In this document: positions 26,827 to 39,535 of the stretch, in pieces
Numbering within the stretch: the first letter of the stretch is position 1
How the letters are laid out: each line of letters begins with the position of its first letter
Origin: Deinococcus peraridilitoris DSM 19664
GTDB taxonomy: Bacteria > Deinococcota > Deinococci > Deinococcales > Deinococcaceae
Direction of reading: 5' to 3'
Length of the DNA: 64,000 bases
Assembly: GCF_000317835.1 (NCBI RefSeq)
Contig: NC_019793.1
Coordinates: forward strand, 1,302,001-1,366,000
The notes under the pieces: model-generated
The model's database searches: none
Told to the model about the DNA's origin: nothing
The model's input: only the letters and a program-made list of their open reading frames with translations
Made by a program: the position numbers and the translations under genes

Positions 26827-27600
26827 TTACTGCACCTGCTGGAAGTCGCTGAGGATGAAGTGATAAGCGTCCTTGGCGTTATCCCATACGGCTTCGAACT
26901 TGGTGGGGTAACGCGTCGTGCGCCCCAGGTTGCGCGGCATCGGAACGGGCAGCGTGAAGCTCTCCTTCCTGAGGAGCTGCTCGCGGGTGACCATGGGCTC
27001 CAGGAAGACAAACTGCTGCTTGTACGAACCGACGATCATCACCTTGTCGAACAGACCCGGTTTCAGCACGCCCGGCGAGGCGAATTCCGTGGTGGGCAGG
27101 CTGTGAAAGCCCATCGTCGGCACACAGTGGTCCTGTGGTGCGTCGCCCGGAGGAACCGGGGGGAGCCATCCCTGCGGCACGTTCGCCGGATCGATCTGCG
27201 TCAGGTCGGCGCAGTTGATGGCCTGCACGTCCGCCTGGCTGCCGCCATGAACGTGGAAATCGAAGTGTGGGGTGCCATAGCGTTCCATCGGCGGGTGGCC
27301 CTGCGGATTCCAGTCCACGCTGAGGTGGTTGAGAAAAGTCGTCTGCTGCGCCTGAACCGGGAAATCCAGATGGGCCACGACCGGGTCCCCGGTGGTCGGG
27401 CCGTTCTGAATGCTGGCCATCGGGATGGTCACCCCGGCCTGGATGACCTGTCCGTCCTGGCCCACTTTTGCCCAGGAATTCACGCTCGCGCCGTTCAGGG
27501 TCTGGCTTTCACCTTGAACGACGCCCGAGTCGGGGTTGTTCTGCGCGCAGGCAGCCAGGAGCAGGACCGTGCCGATCACGAGATGGCGGTGAAGCTTCAT
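26827..27600 (-). CDS. lipoprotein of unknown function with HFDFHVHGG motif
   Basis: 257 residues with the lipoprotein signal MKLHRHLVIGTVLLLAAC. The mature protein has a histidine cluster HFDFHVHGG followed by paired cysteines (INCADLTQ, DHCVPTMGFHS) that could bind metal or form a disulfide. The C-terminal half contains FDKVMIVGSYKQQFVFLEPMVTREQLL and ends in YHFILSDFQQVQ. I do not recognise a characterised family, although the pattern resembles uncharacterised bacterial proteins of this length. The ATG at 27598-27600 has GGGAGGA upstream; the longer frame to 27732 is not supported. It may be co-transcribed with the bicupin gene about 160 bases downstream. Confidence 0.78.
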   Translation of the reverse strand: MKLHRHLVIGTVLLLAACAQNNPDSGVVQGESQTLNGASVNSWAKVGQDGQVIQAGVTIPMASIQNGPTTGDPVVAHLDFPVQAQQTTFLNHLSVDWNPQGHPPMERYGTPHFDFHVHGGSQADVQAINCADLTQIDPANVPQGWLPPVPPGDAPQDHCVPTMGFHSLPTTEFASPGVLKPGLFDKVMIVGSYKQQFVFLEPMVTREQLLRKESFTLPVPMPRNLGRTTRYPTKFEAVWDNAKDAYHFILSDFQQVQ

Positions 27601-27942
27601 AGGTTCCTCCCGAAAGGCTCCGCCGTGCCGGACACGCCCAGGGCGCCGATCACGCCGGAAAAGAGAGTCGTGCGTCTGTCCGCCGAACCTGTCTGCGCCG
27701 GGTCGGTCTTCGGCGCGCTGAGCGTGCCCCACGGCAGGCGATCAGGACGCACCTCGGGAAAGGAGGGCGCCTTGTTGAAGGGTGCCGGTCTATGGGGCGT
27801 GACCCCTGATTTTCTCGTGGCCCTGAGACTGAGGGCGGTGGTCTTCGGGTGAGTGTGCCTGCGGCGCCGCGCGGCTGCGGTCCGGCTACCGGTGAAGCGG
27901 TCAGCTTGGCGTCATACTCTTTTTCAGCAAAAGCGTTCGAAG
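27601..27942. other. intergenic region, no gene recognised
   Basis: About 340 bases upstream of the lipoprotein gene. It is ordinary high-G+C sequence to about 27900 and contains only unsupported frames. From about 27905 the sequence turns A+T-rich. Confidence 0.35.
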
Positions 27943-28065
27943 GTGAACAGTAAAATCAGTGTACTTTCTCACTTTGCCGGTCACAAGCTAAAGAAGAGCA
28001 TAAAGTTTCATGCAGTCTTCATCACCATTCTCTGCCTGATTGTCTTCACCGTCTGGCGCGCATAG
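27943..28065 (+). CDS. possible 40-residue single-helix membrane peptide
   Basis: Begins with GTG after GAAGG and reads MNSKISVLSHFAGHKLKKS, then a hydrophobic helix FHAVFITILCLIVFTVW, then RA and TAG. A short basic segment followed by one membrane helix is typical of tiny membrane regulators and type I toxins. The surrounding 150 bases are about 44% G+C by count, far below the flanks, and codons such as AGT, AAA and GTA differ from neighbouring genes. CATACT at 27913-27918 could be a -10 box. No antisense RNA or antitoxin is evident. This is a tentative call from composition and helix pattern. Confidence 0.3.
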   Translation: MNSKISVLSHFAGHKLKKSIKFHAVFITILCLIVFTVWRA

Positions 28066-28072
28066 CAGGCGT

Positions 28073-28102
28073 TTGACAGCCCGTGCACGCGTAAAATACG
28101 CT
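28073..28102 (+). promoter_or_regulatory. probable promoter of the inositol operon
   Basis: TTGACA at 28073-28078 and TACGCT at 28097-28102 are separated by 18 bases, about 95 bases upstream of the iolG ATG. The -35 is perfect and the -10 is weak. Confidence 0.5.
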
Positions 28103-28146
28103 TCTGATCGTTCAGCGCTCAATCGACCGGTTCTCAGAATCAACCC

Positions 28147-28176
28147 GCCATGCCCCACTGCGCAGTGGGGCATGGC
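28147..28176. promoter_or_regulatory. 30-bp perfect palindrome in the iolG leader
   Basis: Two uninterrupted 15-bp arms: GCCATGCCCCACTGC and its reverse complement. It lies between the probable promoter and the ribosome site GAAAGGA of iolG. It could be an operator for an inositol regulator or an RNA hairpin that limits translation. No T run follows, so it is not a simple terminator. Confidence 0.6.
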
Positions 28177-28195
28177 GCCCGAAAGGAAAACAGCC

Positions 28196-29242
28196 ATGGA
28201 GAGAACTCTTGCAGTGGGCGTGATCGGTGCCGGGAGCATGGGTGCGCGGCACGCCCGCAACCTTCACCAGTACGTCGCGGGAGCGCAAATCGCGGGCCTC
28301 TATGACCCCGATTCCGGTCGCGCGCGCGAAGTGGCGGCTTCCTGCGGTGAGGCCACCGTGTTCGGCGATCCCCTGGCCCTGATCGCGGACTCCTCCATCG
28401 ACGCCGTTCTGATCGCGTCTCCTGACGCCACCCACGCGGAGCTCGTGCACGCCTGTCTGCAGCACGGCAAGCCGGTACTGTGCGAGAAACCGCTGGCCGT
28501 CACCGCCGAAGGCGCCCTGAAGATCGTTCAGGCCGAACAGGAGATCGGACGTCGGCTTGTCGGCGTGGGCCTGATGCGCCGCTTTGATCCCCAGCACCTC
28601 GCCGTCGAGCGTGCGCTCGCTTCCGGTGCGGTCGGTCGGGGGTTGCTCTTCAAGGGCGTGCACCGCAACGCCAAGGTCCCCCAGCACCTGCCCGGAGAGG
28701 TCGTGATCACCAACTCCGCCGTGCACGACATCGACTCAGCCCGCTGGCTGCTGGGCCAGGAAGTCACCCAGGTCTTCGTGAGCGCCGTGCGCACCCGCGA
28801 CACCCTCAGCGCGGACACCCGCGACATGCTGCTGTTGCAGCTGCAGCTCACCGGTGGCTGCCTCGCCACCATCGAGGTCACGGTGGCCGCCGACTACGGC
28901 TACGAGGTCAGCGCCGAGATCGTGGGTGTAAGCGGCACCGTCACCACCGGCCTGCCCATGGACGCGGTGATCCGCTCGGGGCGCAAGACTTTCACGGACG
29001 TTCCGGCAGACTGGCTGGAGCGCTTTCAGGAGGCCTACATCGACGAGCTTGCCGCGTGGACCCACAGTGTCCGCAGCGGCCAGGCTTTTTCGGGCGCCAG
29101 CGCCTGGGACGGTTACCAGGCGCTCGTCGTGACCGACGCCTGCATCCTGGCGCTCAAAAGCGCCGCCGCTGTGGCCGTACCCACGCCCGAGCGGCCCGCC
29201 CTGTACGACCGGGCTGTTTCGCCCGAAGTGCCATCACTCTGA
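28196..29242 (+). CDS. iolG: inositol 2-dehydrogenase family protein
   Basis: Oxidises myo-inositol to 2-keto-myo-inositol with NAD. 348 residues of the GFO/IDH/MocA fold: the Rossmann motif VGVIGAGSMGARHARNL at the N-terminus, the signature CEKPLAV with its catalytic lysine near residue 96, and the MRRFDP segment typical of IolG. The downstream metal-free domain contains NSAVHDIDSARWLLG, whose Asp and His complete the active site. The ATG at 28196 has AAAGGA upstream; the frame opens further up but into non-conserved sequence. It is the first gene of a five-gene operon. Confidence 0.9.
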   Translation: MERTLAVGVIGAGSMGARHARNLHQYVAGAQIAGLYDPDSGRAREVAASCGEATVFGDPLALIADSSIDAVLIASPDATHAELVHACLQHGKPVLCEKPLAVTAEGALKIVQAEQEIGRRLVGVGLMRRFDPQHLAVERALASGAVGRGLLFKGVHRNAKVPQHLPGEVVITNSAVHDIDSARWLLGQEVTQVFVSAVRTRDTLSADTRDMLLLQLQLTGGCLATIEVTVAADYGYEVSAEIVGVSGTVTTGLPMDAVIRSGRKTFTDVPADWLERFQEAYIDELAAWTHSVRSGQAFSGASAWDGYQALVVTDACILALKSAAAVAVPTPERPALYDRAVSPEVPSL

Positions 29243-29262
29243 CCACCGCTTTAAGGAGCCAC

Positions 29263-31164
29263 GTGAACACCTTTCACCTGACGGTCGCGCAAGCCCTCGT
29301 GAAGTACCTGGCCGTGCAGTACAGCGAACGCGACGGCGTGCGCCAGCGGCTCATTCCCGGCGTGTGGGGCATCTTCGGGCACGGCAATGTCACCGGGCTC
29401 GGCCAGGCCCTCGAAGAACTCGGCGACTCGCTTGAGATGCCCACCTACCGCCCGCAAAACGAGCAGGGCATGGTGCACGTCGCGGCCGCCTACGCCAAAC
29501 ACAAAAACCGCCTGGCCACTTTTGCCTGCACGGCCAGCGTGGGGCCCGGCAGCACCAACATGCTCACCGGCGCGGCCCTCGCGACGGTCAACCGGGTGCC
29601 GGTGCTGCTGCTGCCCAGCGACTTTTTTGCCAACCGCATTCCCGACCCCGTGCTGCAGCAGCTCGAACACCCCAGCGAGCACGACCTGAGCGTCAACGAC
29701 TGCTTCCGGCCCGTCAGCCGCTTCTACGCGCGCGTCTCGCGACCGGAGCAGCTGCTCGCGGCGCTGCCCGAGGCGATGCGGGTGCTGACCGACCCCGCCG
29801 AGACCGGCGCCGTCACGCTCAGCCTGCCCGAGGACGTGCAGGCCGAGGCGTACGACTGGCCCGCCGCCTTCTTCGAGCAGCGCACCTGGCGCGTGCGGCG
29901 GCCCCCACCCGAACCGGACGTGGTGCAGCAGGTGGCAGGCCTGCTGCGCGGCGCGCGGCGCCCGCTCATCTACTGCGGTGGCGGGGTCATCTACAGCGGG
30001 GCCGAAGCGGCTTTGGGACAACTCGCCGAACGCCTGGGCGTGCCCGTCGTGGAAACCCAGGCCGGCAAGGGCGCGTTGCCCTGGAATCACCCCATGAACG
30101 CCGGGCCAGTGGGTGGTATCGGCGGGCTGGCCGCCAACCGCCTGGTGCGGGAAGCCGACCTGATCGTGGCCGTCGGGACCCGGCTGGGCGACTTCGTGAC
30201 GGCCAGCAAAACCGCCTTCGCTGCGGGCGCGCGTTTCGTGGGCCTGAACGTCGTGCCAATGGACGCCGCCAAGCTCGGCGCGCTGTCAATGGTGGCCGAC
30301 GCCCGCGCAGGCCTGGACGCGCTCCAGGGCGCACTCTCGGGCTGGAATGGCACGGACGCCGCCTACCGCGCGGAAACCCTTGCCCTGAAAGCCGAGTGGG
30401 ACGCCGCCGTCAGTGCGGCCCGCCAGGACACCGGCAGCGTTCCACCCGCGCAGGGCGCCGTGATCGGCACGGTGAACGACGCGGTGGGCCCACACGCCAC
30501 CGTCGTGTGCGCGGCGGGCAGTCTGCCGGGCGACCTGCTGAGGCTCTGGCGCCCCGAAGACCCCAAGGCGTACCACGTCGAGTACGGCTTTTCCTGCATG
30601 GGCTATGAAATTCCCGGCGGGCTGGGCGTGGCCCTCGCCGAGAGGGGGCGGCGCGTCGTGGTGATGGTGGGAGACGGCTCGTACCTGATGATGAACAGCG
30701 AGCTGGTCACCGCCGTCGCCGAGAACGTCGATCTGACCGTGGTGCTGGTCGACAACCGGGCCTTCATGAGCATTCGCGGGCTGCAGCTGGAGTCTGGCAG
30801 CCCCAGCTTCAACAACGAGCTGCGCCACCGCAATCCGACCACGAATCGCACTGACGGCGAGGTCGTGAAGCTGGACTTCGTGAAGCACGCCCAGGGCCTG
30901 GGCGCGCGGGCGGTGCGCGCAGAAAGCCTGAATGAGCTGCGCGAGGCGCTCACGGTGGCCGGGCGTGAGCGTGGGGTGCAGGTCATCGTGGTGCCGGTCA
31001 ACTTGCGCGAGCGCGTGCCGGGCTTTGAAAGCTGGTGGGACGTGCCCATTGCCGCCACCTCGGGGCAGGAAGGCGTCAGGGCCCGGCGTCAGGAGTACGA
31101 GGCACGCCTCAAGCAACAGGTCCGCTTCTTTGCGCCCACCCGGGCAGACCGGGATGACGCGTGA
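29263..31164 (+). CDS. iolD: 3D-(3,5/4)-trihydroxycyclohexane-1,2-dione hydrolase
   Basis: Thiamin-diphosphate enzyme of inositol breakdown that opens the ring of the dehydrated inosose to 5-deoxy-glucuronate. 633 residues, the usual length. The N-terminal domain has RPQNEQGMVHVAAAYAKHKN with the ThDP-activating glutamate. The C-terminal ThDP/Mg site is VVVMVGDGSYLMMNSELVTAVAENVDLTVVLVDN. RHRNPTTNRTDGEVVKLDF is close to known IolD proteins. The GTG at 29263 follows AAGGAG and is 20 bases after the iolG stop. Confidence 0.93.
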   Translation: MNTFHLTVAQALVKYLAVQYSERDGVRQRLIPGVWGIFGHGNVTGLGQALEELGDSLEMPTYRPQNEQGMVHVAAAYAKHKNRLATFACTASVGPGSTNMLTGAALATVNRVPVLLLPSDFFANRIPDPVLQQLEHPSEHDLSVNDCFRPVSRFYARVSRPEQLLAALPEAMRVLTDPAETGAVTLSLPEDVQAEAYDWPAAFFEQRTWRVRRPPPEPDVVQQVAGLLRGARRPLIYCGGGVIYSGAEAALGQLAERLGVPVVETQAGKGALPWNHPMNAGPVGGIGGLAANRLVREADLIVAVGTRLGDFVTASKTAFAAGARFVGLNVVPMDAAKLGALSMVADARAGLDALQGALSGWNGTDAAYRAETLALKAEWDAAVSAARQDTGSVPPAQGAVIGTVNDAVGPHATVVCAAGSLPGDLLRLWRPEDPKAYHVEYGFSCMGYEIPGGLGVALAERGRRVVVMVGDGSYLMMNSELVTAVAENVDLTVVLVDNRAFMSIRGLQLESGSPSFNNELRHRNPTTNRTDGEVVKLDFVKHAQGLGARAVRAESLNELREALTVAGRERGVQVIVVPVNLRERVPGFESWWDVPIAATSGQEGVRARRQEYEARLKQQVRFFAPTRADRDDA

Positions 31165-31222
31165 TGGCGCGCTTCAGGGCCACCCGTGTCCCGAAACGAC
31201 GGACCCCGAAAGCGGTACGGCC

Positions 31223-32248
31223 ATGAACAGCGCGGGCACGAGCGACCTGCCCGAGCTGATCACCATCGGCCGCAGCAGCATCGACCTGTATTCGCAGGAC
31301 CTCGGCAAGGCGCTGCCCGAAGTGCGCCGCCTGGGCGCCTATCTGGGCGGCAGCCCGCTGAACATCGCGGTGGGCGCCTCTCGGCTCGGCGTGCGCGCGG
31401 CGCTGGTGTCGGCGGTGGGCGAAGATCAGGTGGGCGACTTCATCCTGGCGGGCCTCGCGCGCGAGGGCGTACAGACCCGCTTCGTGACCCGCAAACCCGG
31501 CGCCCGCACGAGTGCCGTGCTGCTGGCCATCTTGCCACCCGACCGCTTTCCCATCACCTTTTACCGCGACAACGCCGCCGACGTGCAGATCGGCATCGAC
31601 GACCTGAACGCCGTCTCAATCGAACGGGCACGCGCACTGGTCGTGAACGGGACGGCGCTCGCGCTCGACCCGCTGCGCAGTGCCATCTTCCTCGCCTGCG
31701 AGCGGGCACGCTCGGCAGGCGTGACGGTGTACCTCGACCTCGACTTTCGCGCCAACCAGTGGCACGACGTGCGCGCCTTCGGGGTCAACGTCCGCGCGCT
31801 GCTCTCCAGCGTGGACGTGGTGATCGGCACCGAAGAGGAAATCAACGCGGCGCTGCTGACCGACCCCGCCGACATCACCATCACCCACGGTCAGGTCACC
31901 GCGCCCGCAATTCGCGGGGACCTGGAGCGCAACACGCAGGCGCTGCTCGCGCGCGCGCCAGTGGTCGTGGTGAAGGAAGGCGCGCGTGGCTGCACGGTGC
32001 ACCGACGTGGCCAGACACCCCTGAGCGTCCCGGGCTTTCCGGTCGAGGTGGTCAGCGTCCTGGGGGCCGGGGACGCCTTTGCCGCCGGGCTCGTCACCGG
32101 GCAGCTGCGCGGCCTGAGTTGGGCCGAGAGTGCCCGGCTGGGCAACGCCTGCGGGGCCATCGTCGTCACGCGCATCGGCTGCGCGGACTTCACGCCCACC
32201 CAGGCCGAGGTGGACGCCTTCATGAGCGCGCAGGCAGGTCAGGCATGA
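31223..32248 (+). CDS. iolC: 5-dehydro-2-deoxygluconokinase
   Basis: PfkB-family kinase of 341 residues that phosphorylates 2-deoxy-5-keto-gluconate. The N-terminal GRSSIDLYSQDLG and LGGSPLNIAVGASRLG are typical of IolC. The C-terminal PfkB signature VVSVLGAGDAFAAGLVTG contains the catalytic Asp. There is no fused DUF2090 domain, unlike some long IolC proteins. The ATG at 31223 is preceded by only a weak ribosome site and a 58-base gap after iolD. An aldolase (IolJ) that would use its product is not encoded in this window. Confidence 0.92.
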   Translation: MNSAGTSDLPELITIGRSSIDLYSQDLGKALPEVRRLGAYLGGSPLNIAVGASRLGVRAALVSAVGEDQVGDFILAGLAREGVQTRFVTRKPGARTSAVLLAILPPDRFPITFYRDNAADVQIGIDDLNAVSIERARALVVNGTALALDPLRSAIFLACERARSAGVTVYLDLDFRANQWHDVRAFGVNVRALLSSVDVVIGTEEEINAALLTDPADITITHGQVTAPAIRGDLERNTQALLARAPVVVVKEGARGCTVHRRGQTPLSVPGFPVEVVSVLGAGDAFAAGLVTGQLRGLSWAESARLGNACGAIVVTRIGCADFTPTQAEVDAFMSAQAGQA

Positions 32249-32293
32249 CCAGGCAAGCCCAGCTGAACGACCCCTTTTCCCGGAGGCTTTGAC

Positions 32294-33145
32294 ATGATGA
32301 GCAAAATCTCACCCGACACCCGCACGGGCACCCTCGTGGAGGTCACCCCCGAAAGCGCCGGCTGGACCTTCCTGTCCTTTGGGGTGCTGCACCTGCAAGC
32401 GGGCGAAACCCACGCCGGCAACACGGGCGACCGGGAAGTCGCCCTGGTGCCACAGGAAGCCGATTTGAGCGTCACGGTGCACGGCGAGACGGTGAACGGC
32501 GAGACCTTCCGCCTGCAGCGTGAGAGTGTGTTCACGCAGCTGCCGCACGTGCTGTACCTGCCGCCGGGCACTTCTTACCGTCTGGAGGCCCACGCGAAAT
32601 CGGTGCTGGCCCTGGGGGGAGCGCCCGCCGAAGGGCAGCTTCCGGTGCGGCTGCTGCGCCCGGACGAGATGCGCGTGGAGCTGCGCGGCGGCGCCAATGC
32701 CACGCGGCAGGTGAACCACATCCTGGGGCCTGACCTGCCCGCCGAACGGCTGCTGCTCTACGAGGTGTACACGCCCAGCGGCAACTGGAGCGGCTGGCCC
32801 CCGCACCGGCACGACGGTCAGCTGGGTTCACTCTACATCGAGGAAACCTACTATTACCGCGTCAGCCCGCCGCACGGCTGGGCCGTGCACCGCAACTACA
32901 GCCCCGAGGACGGCGAGGACGAACTGCTGCTCGCCCAGGACGGCGACCTGATCCTGTCGCGGCGCGGTTACCATCCGGTCGCGGCGGCGCCGGGCAGCAA
33001 CGTGTATTACCTGAACTACATGGCGGGCGAGGCGCAGGGCGAGGCGAGACGCCAAGCGCCCGTCGACGAGGCCGCCTGGGGCTGGATGCGCCAGGACTGG
33101 GAAGGCCGCGTCATGAAACTGCCCTTTGGCAGGAGCGCGGAGTGA
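32294..33145 (+). CDS. iolB: 5-deoxy-glucuronate isomerase
   Basis: 283-residue bicupin that isomerises 5-deoxy-glucuronate to 2-deoxy-5-keto-gluconate. The metal-binding cupin core is [15 protein letters not shown] near residue 165. It is followed by the typical IolB stretch [23 protein letters not shown] and by [27 protein letters not shown] lies 8 bases before the first ATG. It stands between iolC and iolE in the same operon and supplies the substrate for IolC. Confidence 0.93.
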   Translation: MMSKISPDTRTGTLVEVTPESAGWTFLSFGVLHLQAGETHAGNTGDREVALVPQEADLSVTVHGETVNGETFRLQRESVFTQLPHVLYLPPGTSYRLEAHAKSVLALGGAPAEGQLPVRLLRPDEMRVELRGGANATRQVNHILGPDLPAERLLLYEVYTPSGNWSGWPPHRHDGQLGSLYIEETYYYRVSPPHGWAVHRNYSPEDGEDELLLAQDGDLILSRRGYHPVAAAPGSNVYYLNYMAGEAQGEARRQAPVDEAAWGWMRQDWEGRVMKLPFGRSAE

Positions 33146-33189
33146 GGCGCGTTCCTGAAGTCCGTTCAGCACCTGAGAGGAAGATCAGC

Positions 33190-34086
33190 ATGATCAGAGT
33201 TGCCAATGCCCCCTGCTCGTGGGGCGTGATCGAAAACATCGATGGGGAGCGTGGCACTTATGCGACCGTCCTCAACGAGATGCAGCAGACTGGCTACGAG
33301 GGCACCGAACTGGGTGACTGGGGCTTCATGCCCACCGATCCCCACGCGCTCTCGGGGGAACTCGCCCGGCGGAAGCTCGCGCTGCTGGGCTCGTGGGTGA
33401 GCGTGGCGCTGCACGACCGCAACCGTCACGCCGAAAGTGAACGTGACGCCGTGCGCACCGCGCAGCTGCTCGCGCAGGTCGGCGGGCCGCACAGCGTCGT
33501 GGTGCTGGGCAACGACCCGTACACCGACCCGGTGCGCACCCGGCACGCCGGGCGCATCCGGCCCGAGCACGGCCTGAGCGACGAGGGCTGGACCGTGTTC
33601 GCTCAGGGCGCCGAGCGCGTCGCGCGCGCCGTGCGGCGTGAAAGCGGTCTGCGCACGGTCTTTCACCACCACATTGGCACCTGGGTGGAAACCCCGGCCG
33701 AAATCGAGCGCTTTCTGAGCCTCACCGATCCCGAGGTGATGGGCCTGTGCTTTGACACCGGGCACTACACCTTCGGGGGTGGGGACGCCGTAGAGGGCCT
33801 CCGGCGCCACGCCGAGCGCGTCTGGCACGTTCACTTCAAGGACCACGAGCCGCGCGTGGCCGAGCGCTCGCGCGAGCAGGGCTGGGACGGCGTGACCTCG
33901 GTGGCGCAGGGCGTGTTCTGCGAGCTCGGTCAGGGCAGCATCGACTTTCCGGGCGTGCTGCGCGAGTTGCAGCAGCTGGACTTCAGGGGCTGGATCGTGG
34001 TGGAGCAGGACGTCCTGCCCGGCATGGGCAGCCCGCGCGAAAGCGCGCGGCGCAACCGCGAGTACCTGCGGGGGCTGGGCGTGTAA
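33190..34086 (+). CDS. iolE: 2-keto-myo-inositol dehydratase (inosose dehydratase)
   Basis: 298-residue TIM-barrel enzyme of the AP-endonuclease-2 fold. It removes water from 2-keto-myo-inositol. Signature stretches are [10 protein letters not shown] at the N-terminus, [21 protein letters not shown], and [21 protein letters not shown] with metal ligands. [16 protein letters not shown] and [11 protein letters not shown] complete the site. The ATG at 33190 has GAGAGGA upstream; the frame opens earlier but the extension overlaps iolB. It closes the operon. iolA, iolJ, an iolR-type regulator and an inositol transporter are all absent here. Confidence 0.93.
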   Translation: MIRVANAPCSWGVIENIDGERGTYATVLNEMQQTGYEGTELGDWGFMPTDPHALSGELARRKLALLGSWVSVALHDRNRHAESERDAVRTAQLLAQVGGPHSVVVLGNDPYTDPVRTRHAGRIRPEHGLSDEGWTVFAQGAERVARAVRRESGLRTVFHHHIGTWVETPAEIERFLSLTDPEVMGLCFDTGHYTFGGGDAVEGLRRHAERVWHVHFKDHEPRVAERSREQGWDGVTSVAQGVFCELGQGSIDFPGVLRELQQLDFRGWIVVEQDVLPGMGSPRESARRNREYLRGLGV

Positions 34087-34340
34087 CGCGAGCTCGATGG
34101 CCGGTCGCCAGCGGTCTCTTGAAATCCGGACGGTCCGTCTCCAGTGAGTGACCCACCGAACACCCGGAGGCGTGGCCCGCAGGATGCACTGCGCCGCGCA
34201 TCACGATCCTCCCAATGACTGGATTCGGATGAGAAACCGCCCTGGGTCCGCTTCACGAATCGACCTGCGCTCAGGGTAAAATCAGGTTCTGTTCACGTGA
34301 GCGGTTTAAGGAACCGTTCTGAAAGGGCACGGCCAGACGC

Positions 34341-38839
<4,499 letters not shown>

Positions 38840-38843
<4 letters not shown>

Positions 38844-39292
38844 GGAGCATGCACCTGCTGCTGGTCGAAGACAACGACGCCGACGTGCTGCTCATTCAGG
38901 AAGCGCTGGCAGGCCTTCAGGAAGGTGTGACACTGCACATCGTCCACGACGGTGAGGAAGCCCTGGCGTTTTTGCGCCGGCTTGGCCCTTTTGCCGATTG
39001 TCCGCGTCCGCACTTCGTGCTGCTCGACGCCAACACCCCCAAGAAAAATGCCCTGGAAGTGCTGGGAGAGCTGCGTGCCGAGCCTTCGTTTCAGGGTCTT
39101 CCCGTGGTGGTGTTCAGCACCTCGGCCAGCCCCCGGGATGTCATGCGCTGCTACGAAGCAGGAGCGAACGCCTACATCACCAAGCCGCTCAACCTCGATG
39201 AATTTTTGTCGGCCATCGAGAACACCCTGCGCTTCTGGGCCAGCACTGCGCTGCTGCCCCAGTCCGCACCCGAACTGCCCGAACCCTGCTGA
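38840..39292 (+). CDS. single-domain response regulator (Rcp1-like)
   Basis: 150 residues, receiver domain only. The acidic pair is in LLLVEDNDAD, the phospho-acceptor is Asp63 in LLDANTPKKN, and the switch residues are Ser in VVFSTSASP and Lys in AYITKPLN. The usual glycine after the phosphorylation loop is replaced (KKNALE), a small departure from the family. There is no output domain, so it must act by protein contact or as a phosphate relay. It is translationally coupled to the large kinase gene (ATGA overlap). Confidence 0.92.
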
Positions 39293-39506
39293 AACGAACT
39301 CACACCCCTTCCGGGGCAGGCGAGGGCCCTTGAAGCGGCCAGGCTCTCGCCGCCCCTGCCATTCCAGCATGACGTCCGAACACGGTGGCCCGGCCGTGTG
39401 CTCTTTCTCACGCACAAAATAAAGCGAGCGTGAACGAAAGATCTAGACAACTTTTACATCTCAATCAACGTGGGAAACGTATGATCGGCGGGTCGGAAAA
39501 TCATAG

Positions 39507-39526
39507 GCGCGCAGAGTGCTGCGCGC
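39507..39526 (+). promoter_or_regulatory. hairpin abutting the amylase ribosome site
   Basis: Perfect 8-bp arms GCGCGCAG / CTGCGCGC with loop AGTG. It ends directly before AGGAG of the amylase gene, so it may stabilise the leader or modulate ribosome access. Confidence 0.45.
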
Positions 39527-39535
39527 AGGAGAATC

